In this document: one piece after another, positions 8,832-17,456 of the stretch
How the letters are laid out: each line of letters starts with the position of its first letter
Numbering within the stretch: position 1 is the stretch's first letter
NCBI RefSeq assembly: GCF_004684775.1
Contig: NZ_SRIC01000028.1
Span: 1-50,503 of the forward strand
Length of the DNA stretch: 50,503 nt
Direction of reading: 5' to 3'
Source of the DNA: Streptomyces sp. MZ04
GTDB lineage: Bacteria; Actinomycetota; Actinomycetes; Streptomycetales; Streptomycetaceae
Program-made: the position numbers and the translations under genes
Notes under the pieces: model-generated
Database searches by the model: none
Seen by the model: the letters and a program-made list of their open reading frames with translations, nothing else
What the model was told of the DNA's origin: nothing

Positions 8832-9572
8832 ATGAGTACTCCTCCGCGCGACCTCCCCCAACAGAGGGACAACCACCGCGACCTCGGCCCGGGCACGGGG
8901 CCACGCCACGTCGCCTTCATAGTGGACGGAAACCGTCGTTGGGCGCAGGCCCATGGCCACCCCGTCGAGCAGGGCCACCGAGAGGGCGCGGACAACGTCT
9001 GGCGGGCCGTTCACTGGTGTGAGGACGTAGGCATAGAGACCACTACATGGTGGCTGCTCTCGACCGACAACCTCAACCGCGCTGCGGGTGAGCTCCACGA
9101 ACTCCTGGACATCATCTCCGAACTGACCGACCATCTGGCGGCGACCGGGCACTGGAGAATGCGTCACCTCGGGGATCCTCGGCTGCTCCCCAGCTCTCTG
9201 GCAACCGCGCTGCGCGAGGCGGAGACCACCACCTGTCGCAATCAGGGCCCTCAGATCAACTTCGCGGTCGGCTACAGCGGCCGGGAGGACATCCTCGCCG
9301 CAGCACGCCGCATCGCCCACCAGGCGGTCAAGTCCGCCGGTTTCGCCGTGTCCGAGAGGTCGTTCGCCCAGGCCCTGTCGACCAGCGGGCTACCCGACCC
9401 GGACCTGGTGATCCGCACCTCCGGCGAACAACGGCTGTCCGGGTTCATGCTCTGGCAGGCAGCACTCTCCGAGCTCTATTTCTGCCCTGTCCTGTGGCCC
9501 GACTTCACCCAATCCGATCTCCACGGCGCCCTCGCCTTCTACGGCGCCCGTCAGCGACGTTTCGGAAAGTAG
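8832..9572 (+). CDS. Cis-prenyltransferase (isoprenyl transferase) of a terpenoid cluster
   Basis: A 246-residue UppS-family cis-prenyl diphosphate synthase, condensing isopentenyl diphosphate (or another small prenyl diphosphate) with an allylic primer. Motifs in order: FIVDGNRRWA (catalytic Asp), GHREGADN, LLSTDNLNRAAGEL, and the C-terminal LVIRTSGEQRLSGFMLWQ with ELYFCPVLWPDF. The STDNLNR form is usual for actinobacterial short-chain Z-prenyl synthases. Here the usual NRP is NRA. Its place directly before a terpene synthase and a P450 suggests it supplies a Z-configured or otherwise unusual prenyl diphosphate rather than cell-wall undecaprenyl diphosphate. The ATG at 8832 has AAGGAAG six bases upstream; an in-frame extension to 8640 lacks support. 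Confidence 0.9.
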   Translation: MSTPPRDLPQQRDNHRDLGPGTGPRHVAFIVDGNRRWAQAHGHPVEQGHREGADNVWRAVHWCEDVGIETTTWWLLSTDNLNRAAGELHELLDIISELTDHLAATGHWRMRHLGDPRLLPSSLATALREAETTTCRNQGPQINFAVGYSGREDILAAARRIAHQAVKSAGFAVSERSFAQALSTSGLPDPDLVIRTSGEQRLSGFMLWQAALSELYFCPVLWPDFTQSDLHGALAFYGARQRRFGK

Positions 9573-9591
9573 AGCAGGAAGGAACTGCACC

Positions 9592-10641
9592 ATGCCTCCT
9601 CAGATGCCCCTTCTGTTCCCTGACGCCAAGACGACCGACGACATCTCCGGTTCCTACCGTCCCCTGAAACCCTGGCTTCTCTCCCACCTGGGAAAGGGAC
9701 GTGAGACATACCCTGCGCACCCGCAGACCGAACAACTGGAGTCCTCCATTCTCTCCTGGGCGGCAGACCTTGGAATGAGCGAGGACCATATCGAGATAGC
9801 GGCTGAGGCAACCCCCGGGCACCTGGTGGGGCTTTTCGCCCCAGAAGCCCCCTGGAATGTGCTGCTCCCGCTGGCCAAACTGCAGATGATCCTGTTCTGG
9901 CTCAACACCGTCGACCTCGGCAGTGATCAGCCGGTCGGTCATCTCGTAGAGCCCGTGAGGGAAACCTTGGAGCGGGGGCATTCGCCGTCTGACGGGCCGG
10001 ACATCCTGCGGCCGCTGGCCAGTCTGCGCGACGACATCGTCGCGGCGGAAGGTGCCGAACTGATACCCGGCTTCACGGACCTGCTGCTGGGATTCCTGCA
10101 TGAGTACACGGCCCGGCAAGCGTGGGAGAACGGGGAACCTCTCCCGAGCCTGGACCGGTACTTGAGGCACCGGACCCGCACGGCGGGGATCGTTCTCGGC
10201 ATGTGGGTACAGAGACTTCAGCCGGGTCTCATCGGGCCGGGAGAGCGGCTTCCAGGACCGCTGCTTCAGCTCATGAAACAGGGAAGTCTGCTCGTCGGTC
10301 TCGACAATGACCTGCACAGTTGCCACGTGGCCGCCGAATCAGGAGAAAGGCTCAGCCTCGTCGGCGTCATCTGCCAGGAATATGGAATTCCGGTGGACGT
10401 GGCCTTCTCCGGCGCGCTCACCCTCAACGCGGTCATGCGCTTCGAGAACGCCAACACTGTCGCCTCGATCTGCGCGGACACCTCCCTGTCCGACGCGGTC
10501 AGGAACCATGCCCAGGCGATTTTTCACTGGGTCGACTCCGTCTACACGTGGTCGTTGGAGACGCCCCGCTATGGGCTGCAGAGCGCCGATTCCCCAGGGC
10601 TCGTCACTCGCCCCTGCCTGAACGGGAGTGAGTGGACATGA
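9592..10641 (+). CDS. Class I terpene synthase-like protein with degenerate metal motif
   Basis: A 349-residue all-helical class I terpene synthase-like protein. The expected first aspartate-rich motif (DDxxD/E) is degenerate: LFWLNTVDLGSDQ gives only D108 and D112. The second motif is recognisable but altered: N239, D240 and S243 in LDNDLHSCHVAAE, with Ala at the usual Glu position (247) and the Glu displaced to 249. The pyrophosphate-sensing Arg region (YLRHRTRTAG, 190-199) and the C-terminal Arg-Tyr pair (ETPRY, 326-327) are present. AGGAAGGA precedes the ATG by eight bases. It lies 19 bases after the cis-prenyltransferase gene and its stop overlaps the P450 start. It may cyclise an unusual Z-prenyl diphosphate, or be a non-canonical prenyl-transferring synthase. 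Confidence 0.78.
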   Translation: MPPQMPLLFPDAKTTDDISGSYRPLKPWLLSHLGKGRETYPAHPQTEQLESSILSWAADLGMSEDHIEIAAEATPGHLVGLFAPEAPWNVLLPLAKLQMILFWLNTVDLGSDQPVGHLVEPVRETLERGHSPSDGPDILRPLASLRDDIVAAEGAELIPGFTDLLLGFLHEYTARQAWENGEPLPSLDRYLRHRTRTAGIVLGMWVQRLQPGLIGPGERLPGPLLQLMKQGSLLVGLDNDLHSCHVAAESGERLSLVGVICQEYGIPVDVAFSGALTLNAVMRFENANTVASICADTSLSDAVRNHAQAIFHWVDSVYTWSLETPRYGLQSADSPGLVTRPCLNGSEWT

Positions 10642-11978
10642 CGAGCCTGCGTTCGGTACCCGTTGCCCCCAAGGCACTGCCCCTCGTCGGTCATCTGATC
10701 CCGCTGTTGCGGAACCCGCTGGAGTTCATCAGCTCCCTTCCCGCGCACGGGGAGCTCGTCCGCATCCGCCTCGGCCCCTTCACGCTGGTGATGATCTGCG
10801 ATCCAGAACTGACCCGGCAGGCCTTGGTCGATGACCGCGTCTTCGACAAAGGCGGCCCCATCTTCGACCGGGTGCGGGAGGTTGTGGGGGACGACAGTCT
10901 TGCCAGCTGTCCGTACGGTGCGCACCGGCGGCTGCGCCGACTGGCCCAGCCCGCCTTCCACCCGGCACGGTTCCCCGGCTACGCGAAGGCCATGAGCGCC
11001 TGCGTCGAGGAGGCGGCCGGTTCCTGGCGTGCCGGGCAAGTCCTGGACGTACCCACCGAGATGATGGCCATCACGTCCAGGATCACGGCCACCACCCTGT
11101 TCTCCGGTGCGTTGCCTCCCGGCGAACTCGGCCCGGTCCTCAACGACGTAAAGACCTTCTTCGACGGCTTCTACCAGCGCATGTTCATGGTCCCCCCGCT
11201 GGACCGGCTCCCCACCTCGGGCAACCGCTCCCATGTGCGTGCGCGCACCCGCCTGCGCGACGCCTTCGACCAGATCATCGCCAAGCACCGCACCGAGGGC
11301 GTCGACCACCACGACTTGCTCTCGGCCCTGATCGTGGCCCATCACCCCGAGGACGACAGCCCCGGCATGACCGACGCGGAGATCAGCGACACGATCGTCA
11401 CGTTCTTCCTCGCCGGCACGGAGACCACTGCCGCCCTCCTGGCCTGGGCCCTTGACCTGCTGGCCCGGCACCCCCAGATGGAGCGGCGGCTGCACGCCGA
11501 GGTCGATGCCGTCCTGGACGGAGCCAGGGCCACCCACGCCGACCTGCCACGCCTGGAACTGACCCACCGCGTCATCACCGAAACCCTCCGGCTTCGCCCG
11601 CCAGGCTGGATCTTCACCCGCACCGTCACCGCCGACACCCGCCTGGGCGGGCACCTGCTGCCCGCCGGGAGCAGCGTCGCCTACAGCCCCTACCTCATCC
11701 ACCACCGGCCGGACCTCTACGACAACTCCGAAACCTTCGACCCCGACCGCTGGGACCCGAGGCGCCCTCAGCCGCCCCGCCACGCTCTCCTGCCCTTCGC
11801 CGCAGGCGCCCGTAAATGCATCGGCGACACCTTCGGCATGACGGAGGCCGTCCTCGCCCTCGCGACCATCACCGCCCGATGGCGCCTGGAACACCTGCCG
11901 GGCCAACAACAAGTCCGTCCCGCACTGGGGTTGGCGTTGCGGCCCCGCAGGCTGCACATGCAGGCAAAGCCCCGCTGA
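10638..11978 (+). CDS. Cytochrome P450 of the terpenoid cluster
   Basis: A 446-residue cytochrome P450. The I-helix oxygen-activation motif is AGTETT (about 259-264), the K-helix ExxR is ETLR (315-318), and the haem loop is FAAGARKCIG with Cys394. The loop has Ala-Ala in place of the common Gly-Gly, seen in other bacterial terpene oxidases. It probably oxidises the product of the preceding terpene synthase. The start is ATG 10638, overlapping the terpene synthase stop (ATGA), with GGGAG nine bases upstream, so translational coupling is likely. No dedicated ferredoxin is encoded nearby. Confidence 0.9.
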   Translation: MTSLRSVPVAPKALPLVGHLIPLLRNPLEFISSLPAHGELVRIRLGPFTLVMICDPELTRQALVDDRVFDKGGPIFDRVREVVGDDSLASCPYGAHRRLRRLAQPAFHPARFPGYAKAMSACVEEAAGSWRAGQVLDVPTEMMAITSRITATTLFSGALPPGELGPVLNDVKTFFDGFYQRMFMVPPLDRLPTSGNRSHVRARTRLRDAFDQIIAKHRTEGVDHHDLLSALIVAHHPEDDSPGMTDAEISDTIVTFFLAGTETTAALLAWALDLLARHPQMERRLHAEVDAVLDGARATHADLPRLELTHRVITETLRLRPPGWIFTRTVTADTRLGGHLLPAGSSVAYSPYLIHHRPDLYDNSETFDPDRWDPRRPQPPRHALLPFAAGARKCIGDTFGMTEAVLALATITARWRLEHLPGQQQVRPALGLALRPRRLHMQAKPR

Positions 11979-12019
11979 GGGGAGATGCGCGAGACGGGTC
12001 GTCCCTACTGGCCGCGCGC

Positions 12020-12646
12020 TCAAGCCCCGCAGACAGACCGCAGAGCCCGCTCCAAGGCGACGGTGTGCAGCGCGTCGAGCTGACGGTCGTGCCGTACGTG
12101 CACGGCCGCCGCGGTCAGCAGTCCGCCGCAGTAGGGGGCCGTGCGCGCGGACGGCGAGGCGGCGATGGCGCGTACGAGTTCGCCGTTCACGCGGTTGATC
12201 TCCTTGCGGACCTCCGCGAGGTCCGGCCGCTCGGTCGGCGCCTGGGACGGGTCGGCGTCCCACCGGTGGTGCAGCGCGCGCTGCACCACCTTGTTCGCCT
12301 CGATCTGGTCGCGGAAGATCCGCACCGTCACCTCGGGGTCAGCACCCACCTCCCGCGCCTGCCGCGCGACGTCGTCGAGGACCTGCTTCTCGCGGGCCGG
12401 GTCGTCGATGGGGCTGCCCGTGCCGTACTTGGCGGCGGCGACGAGGTCGGCGGTGGCCAGGCGCTGGGCGGAGAGATCGGCCAGCGGGTGGAGCAGGTCG
12501 TACGGGGTGCCGTGCGCGACAGCGGTCCGCTGAGCGGGAACGGCAGCGGGAGCCGCGGCCGCCTGCCCGGCACCGGCTCCTCCCAGCAGTACGGCCGTGA
12601 GAGCGCCGGCGGTCAGGAAGCGGACTGCGGACGAGGTGCGCTGCAC
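12020..12646 (-). CDS. Secreted AroQ-gamma chorismate mutase
   Basis: A 208-residue exported chorismate mutase (chorismate to prephenate). A Sec signal peptide covers about residues 1-33 (hydrophobic core AVRFLTAGALTAVLLGGAGAG, Ala-rich cleavage region). The mature part has the all-alpha AroQ-gamma pattern: LADLSAQRLATADLVAAAK, then RIFRDQIEANKVVQRAL and a C-terminal region with Cys in APYCGG and LRSVCG that may form a disulfide. M. tuberculosis Rv1885c is the best-known relative. GTG 12646 was chosen for the AGGGGGA upstream. It converges with the P450 gene and is divergent from paaK. The physiological role of the exported enzyme is unclear. Confidence 0.85.
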   Translation of the reverse strand: MQRTSSAVRFLTAGALTAVLLGGAGAGQAAAAPAAVPAQRTAVAHGTPYDLLHPLADLSAQRLATADLVAAAKYGTGSPIDDPAREKQVLDDVARQAREVGADPEVTVRIFRDQIEANKVVQRALHHRWDADPSQAPTERPDLAEVRKEINRVNGELVRAIAASPSARTAPYCGGLLTAAAVHVRHDRQLDALHTVALERALRSVCGA

Positions 12647-12829
12647 GGGATGTCCCCCTGGAGATGGCCGTGTCGGTCGTTTTCGGTGGCCGCCATCGTA
12701 CGGCCCGGCGGCGCGGGCGCCACGGACGGCGGGGCACGCGGTGCCCGGGTGCAGCTGCCCCCGGCAAAAGCCGTCCACGCAGCTCACACCGTGGGAAGGG
12801 CGGCGCGGGAAGCCGTCGTGCGCGATCTC

Positions 12830-12858
12830 TTGACGGCCGCCCCCACGACTGGATTACT
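12830..12858 (+). promoter_or_regulatory. Possible promoter upstream of paaK
   Basis: TTGACG (12830-12835) is followed after 17 bases by ATTACT (12853-12858). The -35 is good and the -10 weak. It lies 20 bases upstream of the palindromic operator at 12878, so a repressor there would sit just downstream of the transcription start. Confidence 0.35.
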
Positions 12859-12877
12859 GAGCTCGACAGAAGATCCA

Positions 12878-12895
12878 CGACCGAATGATCGGTCG
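12878..12895. promoter_or_regulatory. PaaR-like palindromic operator
   Basis: CGACCGAATGATCGGTCG has perfect 7-bp arms around ATGA. The core ACCG-N6-CGGT matches the published actinobacterial PaaR half-sites as I recall them. It is 27 bases upstream of the phenylacetate-CoA ligase start. No paaR gene is in the window. Confidence 0.55.
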
Positions 12896-12921
12896 CCCGT
12901 TTGGGACGGGAGAAACTCCAT

Positions 12922-14204
<1,283 letters not shown>

Positions 14205-14208
<4 letters not shown>

Positions 14209-14287
14209 CCCCTACGACGCGTGCGGGACACGTAGCGCCTACGACACGTGCGGGACACGTAGCGCCTACGACACGTGCGGGACACGT
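14205..14287. repeat. 27-bp tandem array starting at the paaK stop
   Basis: Three 27-bp copies begin at the paaK TAG (14206, 14233, 14260), with a partial fourth from 14287. Each copy contains a TAG in the paaK frame and a GTGCGGGACACGTAG segment resembling the last codons of paaK (CTGCGGGACAAGTAG). It fills the gap to the convergent ligase gene. Confidence 0.95.
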
Positions 14288-14292
14288 AGCCC

Positions 14293-15795
14293 CTAGGGCG
14301 CGTCGCTGAACCGGTCCCGCAGCTCCCGCTTGAGGATCTTTCCGCTCGCGTTGCGCGGCAGCTCGTCCACGAACAGGATCCGCTTGGGTGCCTTGAAGTG
14401 GGCGAGCTTCTCACGTGCGTGGGCGATCAGTTCGTCCTCCGTGACCTCGCCCTTGCGTACGACGACGGCGGTGACCGCCTCGATCCAGCGCTCGTCCGGC
14501 AGGCCGATCACGGCGGTCTCCGCGACCCGCTGGTGGGTGTAGAGCGCGTCCTCGACCTGGCGCGACGCGACGAGCACTCCCCCGGAGTTGATGACGTCCT
14601 TGACCCGGTCGACGACCGTGAAGTAGCCCTCGTCGTCCCGCACGGCCAGGTCCCCGGAGTGGAACCATCCGTCGCGGAACGCCTCCTTGGTCTCCTCGGG
14701 CTTGTCCCAGTAGCCCTCGCACAACTGCGGTGAGCGGTAGACGACTTCACCCTGTGTGCCGTCGGGCACCTCCTGGCCCCGCTCGTCCACGACGCGTGCC
14801 TCGACGAAGAGGACGGGGCGCCCGCAGGAGTCCATCCGCCCCTCGTGCTCGTCGGGCCCGAGGACCGTGGCGAGCGGGCCGATCTCGCTCTGCCCGAAGC
14901 AGTTGTAGAAGCCGAGCGACGGGAGGCGTTCGCGCAGCCGTTCAAGGACGGGTACGGGCATGATCGACGCCCCGTAGTAGGCCTTGCGCAGGGCGCCGAG
15001 GTCGCGGGTCGCGAAGCCGGGGTGGTTCGACAGGCCGATCCACACCGTGGGCGGCGCGAAGAGGCTGTCGGCGCGGCCCGCCTCGACCAGGTCGAAGATC
15101 CGCTCGGCCTCGGGCGCGTCGAGGATCGTGTTCTCGGCGCCCACCGCGAGATAGGGCAGCAGGAAGACGTGCATCTGCGCCGAGTGATAGAGCGGCAGCG
15201 AGTGGACGGGCCTGTCCGTCTCCTTGAGGTCAAGGGCGGTGATGGCGCTGACGTATTCGTGCACGAGGGCGCGGTGGCTCATCATGGCGCCCTTGGGGAG
15301 GGCGGTCGTGCCGGAGGTGTAGAGCAGCTGCGCCAAGTCGTCCGTGCCGGGCTCGTCCCCGTCGTACGCCGGTGCCGACGCGAGCCGTGCGAGCAGGGAG
15401 TCGTCCGCGTCGCGCAGGGCGATGACGCGTACGTCGCCGGGAAGGCGCGGCACGAGATCCGTGTCGGCGAGGACGAGGGAGCTGCCCGACTGGCCCACGA
15501 TGTACGCCAGGTCGTCGCCGACGAGGTTCTGATTGACCGGCACATGGACCAGGCCCGCCCGCGAGCAGGCCAGGAAGCCGATGAGATAGGCGTCGGAGTT
15601 GTGGGCGTAGGCGCCTACGCGGTCCCCTTGGCCAAGACCCGCGTCGCGCAGCACCCGCGCCGCGCGCGAGACGGCATCGTCCAGTTCCGCGTACGTCCAT
15701 GACCGCTCGCCGTAGCGCAGCGCCACTCGCCCCGGCACGCGCCGCGCGCTGCGCCGAAGGACCCCGTCGACCGTGTTTCCGCGTACACCCGTCAT
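14293..15795 (-). CDS. Long-chain-type acyl-CoA synthetase (AMP-forming)
   Basis: A 500-residue ANL-superfamily ligase. Motifs: LYTSGTTALPKGAMMSH (P-loop), FYNCFGQSEIGPL, DGWFHSGDLAVRDDEGY and the hinge VDRVKDVINSGG, with the catalytic Lys in PRNASGKILKRELRD. It would activate a fatty or aromatic acid; the substrate cannot be read from sequence. ATG 15795 was chosen (AGGA about eight bases upstream) over TTG 15831. It converges with paaK across the 27-bp array and stands next to the tnpB element. Confidence 0.88.
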   Translation of the reverse strand: MTGVRGNTVDGVLRRSARRVPGRVALRYGERSWTYAELDDAVSRAARVLRDAGLGQGDRVGAYAHNSDAYLIGFLACSRAGLVHVPVNQNLVGDDLAYIVGQSGSSLVLADTDLVPRLPGDVRVIALRDADDSLLARLASAPAYDGDEPGTDDLAQLLYTSGTTALPKGAMMSHRALVHEYVSAITALDLKETDRPVHSLPLYHSAQMHVFLLPYLAVGAENTILDAPEAERIFDLVEAGRADSLFAPPTVWIGLSNHPGFATRDLGALRKAYYGASIMPVPVLERLRERLPSLGFYNCFGQSEIGPLATVLGPDEHEGRMDSCGRPVLFVEARVVDERGQEVPDGTQGEVVYRSPQLCEGYWDKPEETKEAFRDGWFHSGDLAVRDDEGYFTVVDRVKDVINSGGVLVASRQVEDALYTHQRVAETAVIGLPDERWIEAVTAVVVRKGEVTEDELIAHAREKLAHFKAPKRILFVDELPRNASGKILKRELRDRFSDAP

Positions 15796-16067
15796 GGCGT
15801 GATCCTGTGCCCCGCCCGTCACGGCGGTCAAGGCTCCGGACGGGGCGCGAACAAGGCCGGTTGTGTACCGGGGTTCATTCGCAGTGCTCCGGCCTTTAGG
15901 CCGGGGGTGAAACGGATCTCGTGACCGTGTCGCGGAGCGACTGCACGCGTTCCCCGGCGGAACCGGGCAATGCTCCAGCCCCGGCTGGGGCCCAGGGGGC
16001 CGGGATGAAGCGGGGAACGCATGTTCCTCATTCCCGTGTGCGTGCCCCCGCTCGTACGATCAGCGCC

Positions 16068-17330
16068 ATGCAGCTCCGGTACGCGTTTCGCTTGTACCCG
16101 GAGCCCGGCCAGGCGAGCGCGCTGGCGCGGGCGTTCGGGTGCGCCCGCGTCGTCCACAACGACGCCGTGCGCGCCCGCCGCGACGCCCACGCCGAGCATC
16201 GTCCCTACCCTTCACTCGGTCTGCTGTCCCGCGCTTTGATCACCGGGGCGAAAAGGCGCCCGGAACGCGCCTGGCTCGCGGAGGTCTCCTCTGTAGTGCT
16301 CCAGCAATCCCTGCGCGACGTCGAGTCTGCGTACCGCAACTTCTTCGCCTCACTGAAGGGGGAGCGCAAGGGAGCGAGAGTCGCCGAGCCGCGGATGAAG
16401 TCGCGCAAGGACACCCGGGCCTCGATCCGGTTCACCGCGAACGCCCGCTGGTCGATCACACCTGGTGGGCGATTGAGCCTACCGAAGATCGGAGCGGTGA
16501 AGGTCGCCTGGTCCCGCGCCCTGCCGACCGTGCCGTCCAGCGTCACGGTGATCCAGGACAGCGCGGGCCGCATCTTCGCGTCCTTCGTCATCGACACCGA
16601 CCCGGACGCCGACGCGGCCCGGATGCCCGCCACCGACCAGACCGTCGGCATCGACCTCGGCCTGACACACTTCGCGGTCCTCTCCGACGGCACGAAAATC
16701 GACTCGCCGCGGTTTCTGCGGCGCGCGGAGAAGAAGCTCAAGAAGGCCCAGCAAGACCTGTCCCGCAAGCAGAAGGGATCCAAGAACCGGGCCAAGGCCC
16801 GTGTGAAAGTCGCCCGCGCCCATGCCCAGGTGGCCGACGCCCGCCGCGAGTTCCTTCCCCAAGCTCTCAACTTCGGTCGAGCAGGGGAGACCCCATCCCA
16901 GTTGTCCACCCAGCTGATTCGCGAGAACCAAGCGATCGCGGTGGAGGACCTGGCCGTGAACGGACTCGCGCGCACGAAGCTGGCGAAATCGGTGCACGAC
17001 GCGGGCTGGGGCGCCTTCCTCGCGATGCTCGACTACAAAGCCCGCCGGTACGGACGGACCCTCATCACCATCGGCCGGTTCGAGCCGACCAGCCAGGTCT
17101 GCTCCGCCTGTGGCCACCGTGACGTGCCCAAACCCCTCCACGTCCGTGAATGGACCTGCCCGGCCTGCGGCACCGTCCACCACCGGGACGTGAACGCCGC
17201 TCGCAACGTCAAAACGGCCGCCGGACTGGCGGTAGCAGCCTGCGGAGCGCCGGTAAGACCAGAACCCGTTCTGGCACAGCGCGAAGAAACAGGAAGCCGC
17301 GGAATCCCCACCGGTGATCGTGCCGCATAG
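16068..17330 (+). CDS. tnpB: TnpB RNA-guided nuclease, with an in-frame repeat insertion
   Basis: A 420-residue TnpB (OrfB). The N-terminal YAFRLYPEPGQASALARAFG is typical. The three RuvC acids are present: D196 (GIDLGLTHFAVLSDG), E293 (AVEDLAVNG) and D374 (HHRDVNAARN). The zinc finger CSACGH...CPAC lies between the second and third. TnpB proteins are omega-RNA-guided DNA nucleases related to Cas12. Residues about 263-277 (LPQALNFGRAGETPS) replace the usual two residues of REFHHQLSTQLIREN and are encoded by a Streptomyces mini-repeat (16857-16894). This may disturb folding between RuvC-I and RuvC-II. ATG 16068 is the conventional start; the ribosome-binding site is weak. Confidence 0.88.
   Translation: MQLRYAFRLYPEPGQASALARAFGCARVVHNDAVRARRDAHAEHRPYPSLGLLSRALITGAKRRPERAWLAEVSSVVLQQSLRDVESAYRNFFASLKGERKGARVAEPRMKSRKDTRASIRFTANARWSITPGGRLSLPKIGAVKVAWSRALPTVPSSVTVIQDSAGRIFASFVIDTDPDADAARMPATDQTVGIDLGLTHFAVLSDGTKIDSPRFLRRAEKKLKKAQQDLSRKQKGSKNRAKARVKVARAHAQVADARREFLPQALNFGRAGETPSQLSTQLIRENQAIAVEDLAVNGLARTKLAKSVHDAGWGAFLAMLDYKARRYGRTLITIGRFEPTSQVCSACGHRDVPKPLHVREWTCPACGTVHHRDVNAARNVKTAAGLAVAACGAPVRPEPVLAQREETGSRGIPTGDRAA
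16857..16894. repeat. 38-bp mini-repeat module inside tnpB
   Basis: Begins CCCCAAGCTCTC and ends GCAGGGGAGACCCC. It matches the reverse complement of 26499-26536 at 32 of 38 positions. In tnpB it adds a net 13 codons without breaking the frame. Confidence 0.8.
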
Positions 17331-17389
17331 GGCACCGCACCCAGCAGGGACGGCCAGAATCCCCACCTTCAAGGTGGAGAGCGAGTCAA
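17230..17389 (+). ncRNA. Predicted omega-RNA scaffold (3' end of tnpB to right end)
   Basis: In TnpB systems the guide RNA scaffold overlaps the 3' end of tnpB and runs to the element's right end, and the guide is the flanking sequence. By analogy the scaffold here ends near 17389 after the CCACCTT-C-AAGGTGG hairpin. The guide would start with TCGATCAAGTGACATACCGG (17390-17409). The 5' limit is arbitrary; expression cannot be judged from sequence. Confidence 0.35.
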
Positions 17390-17456
17390 TCGATCAAGTG
17401 ACATACCGGCTGGTACGCTCAACCGCCCCTTCCCGCCATACCAGTTGGGAGGCACC

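Larger units (their letters stand above)
15879..17389 (+). mobile_element. IS200/IS605-type element carrying only tnpB (IS1341-like)
   Basis: The left boundary is set after TTCAT (15874-15878), a plausible target/TAM pentamer. The left end carries the hairpin CCGGCC-TTTA-GGCCGG (15889-15904). The right end carries CCACCTT-C-AAGGTGG (17363-17377) followed by a GAGCGAGTCAA terminus (to about 17389). No terminal inverted repeats or target duplication are expected for this family. There is no Y1 transposase (tnpA) gene, so the element is either mobilised in trans or immobile. Boundaries are inferred from family-typical ends and may be off by several bases. Confidence 0.7.

Noticed and set aside
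8519..9022. Plus-strand open frame before the cis-prenyltransferase (and a 136-codon minus-strand frame in the same region)
   Set aside because: They overlap the real gene out of frame, start in repeats and show no recognisable domain.
8832..9572. Housekeeping undecaprenyl diphosphate synthase (uppS)
   Set aside because: Motifs alone do not exclude it, but tight coupling to a terpene synthase and P450 makes a dedicated biosynthetic role more likely.
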